Assembly: GCA_017452335.1 (NCBI GenBank)
Contig: JAFTMP010000158.1
Span: 1-6,426, forward strand
Source: Clostridia bacterium
GTDB taxonomy: Bacteria; Bacillota; Clostridia; Oscillospirales; CAG-272
Direction: 5' to 3'
DNA: 6,426 nucleotides
Every line of letters begins with the position of its first letter. Within the stretch, counting starts at the first letter, position 1. The notes under the pieces are model-generated. The model was not told the DNA's origin. It saw only the letters and a program-made list of their open reading frames with translations, and ran no database searches. Both the position numbers and the translations under genes were made by a program. This document shows positions 5,172 through 6,426 of this stretch, piece by piece.

Positions 5172-5173
5172 TA
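5145..5173 (+). promoter_or_regulatory. Weak candidate sigma-G/F-type promoter for gpr
   Basis: GCATG (5145-5149) and CAAAATA (5167-5173) are spaced by 17 bases, resembling the forespore pattern GCATR...CATnnTA with one -10 mismatch. gpr of Bacillus is transcribed by forespore sigma factors, which is why this pattern was sought. The match is imperfect and by eye. The predicted leader (about 65 nt) contains an 8-bp hairpin, TTTTTGCC with GGCAAAAA (5201-5208 and 5217-5224). Confidence 0.3.
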
Positions 5174-5247
5174 TCGGTACAAAAACGAACACATCGCCCG
5201 TTTTTGCCTGCTAAAAGGCAAAAAAACTGTTTTTCTGCGAGGAATTT

Positions 5248-6261
5248 ATGCCGAAAAAAGAATTTTTAAAAAGCGCCGCCACAAAAAAATTTTACAGCCG
5301 CCATTTTCCCGTTCCCGCCCGTGGGTGTCCTGCCCCCTGCTGCAAAAGCACCCTCAAATACTTTCGCAGTGACCTTGCCGCCGAATGGATCGACGAGCAA
5401 CAGCCCCTTCCCGCGGGCATCCGCTTTGAGGAAGGACTGCTGGAGGGCTTTTCCCACGGAGTGCTCACCGTGGAAAACGACGACGCGGGAAAGCTCTTCG
5501 GCAGGGCAAAGGGCAGGTATGAGACTCTGCAGGTGGGCAAGCTGTGGCTTGCCGACGAAAGAGGGTGCAGACGGGCATCAAAAGCCATTTCCCAGCGCTT
5601 GTTTGCGCTCCTTTGCGAACTGATAAAACAAAGCAAGGGTGAAGACGCCGCTCTTTCGGAAGACATGACGGTACTGGTGGCGGGGTTAGGAAACCGCCGC
5701 ATGACCGCCGATGCCCTTGGACCCATGGTGGTGGAGCGCATCACCGTGACCAGGCATGTAAAGCTCTTGGATCCCCCTCTTTTTGAACGGCTTTCCCACC
5801 GCAGTGTAGCCGCTCTTGCTCCCGGGGTGCTGGGCGATACCGGCATGGAAAGCGCTGAGACCATCAAGGCACTGATCTCAACCGTGCATCCCGACCTCAT
5901 CTTAGCCGTGGACGCCCTTGCCGCAGGCTCGTCCGAGCGTCTTGCCACCACCGTTCAGCTCTCCACTGCCGGCATTGCCCCCGGCTCGGGGGTAGGCAAC
6001 GACCGCCCCGCCTTTACAAAAGCACAGCTTGGTGTGCCCGTCTTAGCGCTGGGCGTGCCCACCGTGGTGGATTCCTCCACCCTGGTGGAGGAGGTCCTCC
6101 AAAAGGCAGGACTGCACGAGCAACTCACCGCCCGGCCCGCCCTGTCTTCCCTTCTTGACAACGGCAGAAGCTTTTTCGTCTCCTTAAAGGAAGCCGACGC
6201 CGCCATGGAGGCGCTGAGCACCGTCATTGCAAACGCCATCGACAGTGCGCTGTCCATCTAA
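5248..6261 (+). CDS. gpr: GPR endopeptidase (germination protease)
   Basis: A complete 337-residue spore protease. In spore formers GPR degrades the small acid-soluble proteins that coat spore DNA, releasing amino acids at germination. It is made as a zymogen in the forespore and activates itself by removing a short N-terminal piece. Seen: the conserved core VLVAGLGNRRMTADALGP (142-159), VVERITVTRH (161-170), APGVLGDTGMES (191-202), DLILAVDALAAGS (216-228), GIAPGSGVGNDR (242-253) and LGVPVLALGVPTVVDSSTL (261-279). D155 and D222 correspond to the two acidic catalytic residues of the family (Asp127 and Asp193 in B. megaterium). FRSDLAAE at 39-46 matches the RTDLAxE block near the maturation site. 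The ATG at 5248 has GAGG five bases upstream. Odd: a cysteine group in the probable propeptide (C27, C31, C32). The length is slightly under Bacillus Gpr (about 370). Confidence 0.95.
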   Translation: MPKKEFLKSAATKKFYSRHFPVPARGCPAPCCKSTLKYFRSDLAAEWIDEQQPLPAGIRFEEGLLEGFSHGVLTVENDDAGKLFGRAKGRYETLQVGKLWLADERGCRRASKAISQRLFALLCELIKQSKGEDAALSEDMTVLVAGLGNRRMTADALGPMVVERITVTRHVKLLDPPLFERLSHRSVAALAPGVLGDTGMESAETIKALISTVHPDLILAVDALAAGSSERLATTVQLSTAGIAPGSGVGNDRPAFTKAQLGVPVLALGVPTVVDSSTLVEEVLQKAGLHEQLTARPALSSLLDNGRSFFVSLKEADAAMEALSTVIANAIDSALSI

Positions 6262-6282
6262 CTAAGGCACCGGGCGTAGCTT

Positions 6283-6419
6283 GCGGGGTGCTACCCCGAA
6301 CCCCGCCAAAGGCTCTGCCTTTGGAAACCGCCTAAGAACCATGGAGTTGCTTTGCAACTCCGAAAAAAGTTTCTTAGGAATCTTCAAAAACTTCGAATGC
6401 GCCAAACTGCCGTTTGGCG
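6283..6419. repeat. Hairpin cluster downstream of gpr
   Basis: Four dyads follow each other. GGGGT-GCT-ACCCC lies at 6285-6297, alternatively GCGGGG (6283-6288) with CCCCGC (6301-6306). CCAAAGGC-TCT-GCCTTTGG lies at 6306-6324. An outer stem, CCTAAGAA with TTCTTAGG (6331-6338 and 6371-6378), encloses GGAGTTGC-TTT-GCAACTCC (6343-6361). CGCCAAAC-TGCC-GTTTGGCG lies at 6400-6419. None has a proper T-tract after it on the plus strand, so a standard terminator for gpr is not evident, although the stems could still slow transcription. The 165 bases from the gpr stop codon to the window edge hold no gene that I can see. Confidence 0.7.
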
Positions 6420-6426
6420 AACAAGA

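Noticed and set aside
5292..5951. A 219-codon minus-strand open frame
   Set aside because: It overlaps the conserved gpr core on the opposite strand and is Ser/Arg-rich shadow translation.

Overview
The window looks like chromosomal DNA from an anaerobic, spore-forming member of the Clostridia (Bacillota) with mid-range GC. The support is a complete gpr spore-protease gene, a SigH-like sigma factor, a DUF4364 protein, a PflX-type radical SAM enzyme, and Shine-Dalgarno-led genes behind sigma-A-type promoters. The species cannot be named from the sequence. No phage, CRISPR, tRNA or rRNA gene was seen.

Layout. Five genes lie on the minus strand. From right to left these are an OppA-like lipoprotein (3046-4965), a DUF4364 winged-helix protein (2413-2961), a SigH-like sigma factor (1161-1748), a small double zinc-ribbon protein (654-932), and the N-terminal 184 codons of a radical SAM protein that runs off the left edge (1-552). 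gpr (5248-6261) is the only plus-strand gene and is divergent from the OppA-like gene. Promoters can be proposed for the OppA-like gene, the sigma gene (a perfect -35/-10 match), the zinc-ribbon gene and, weakly, gpr. Hairpin terminators follow the OppA-like and zinc-ribbon genes. The genes therefore look like mostly separate short transcription units. Possible read-through runs from the OppA-like gene into DUF4364.

The most unusual part is the 664-base gap between DUF4364 and the sigma gene. It holds a roughly 410-bp non-coding element (1986-2395) bounded by a 15-bp inverted repeat that matches at 14 of 15 positions. Inside are a hairpin-rich left half, a 51-nt compound hairpin next to a T6 tract, and seven copies of a 9-mer (AGTGATATT and its variants). 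Four copies face one way and three the other, with small hairpins between most of them. The copies could fold into a nested ladder of stems. It may be a non-autonomous mobile repeat, a structured RNA or 3' UTR, or both. A second hairpin cluster (6283-6419) follows gpr.

How the genes work together: gpr implies sporulation, and a SigH-like factor would fit early sporulation control, although that factor's role is inferred from family only. The OppA-like protein would capture an extracellular ligand, but no permease or ATPase gene is present here. No defence or other multi-gene accessory system is visible.
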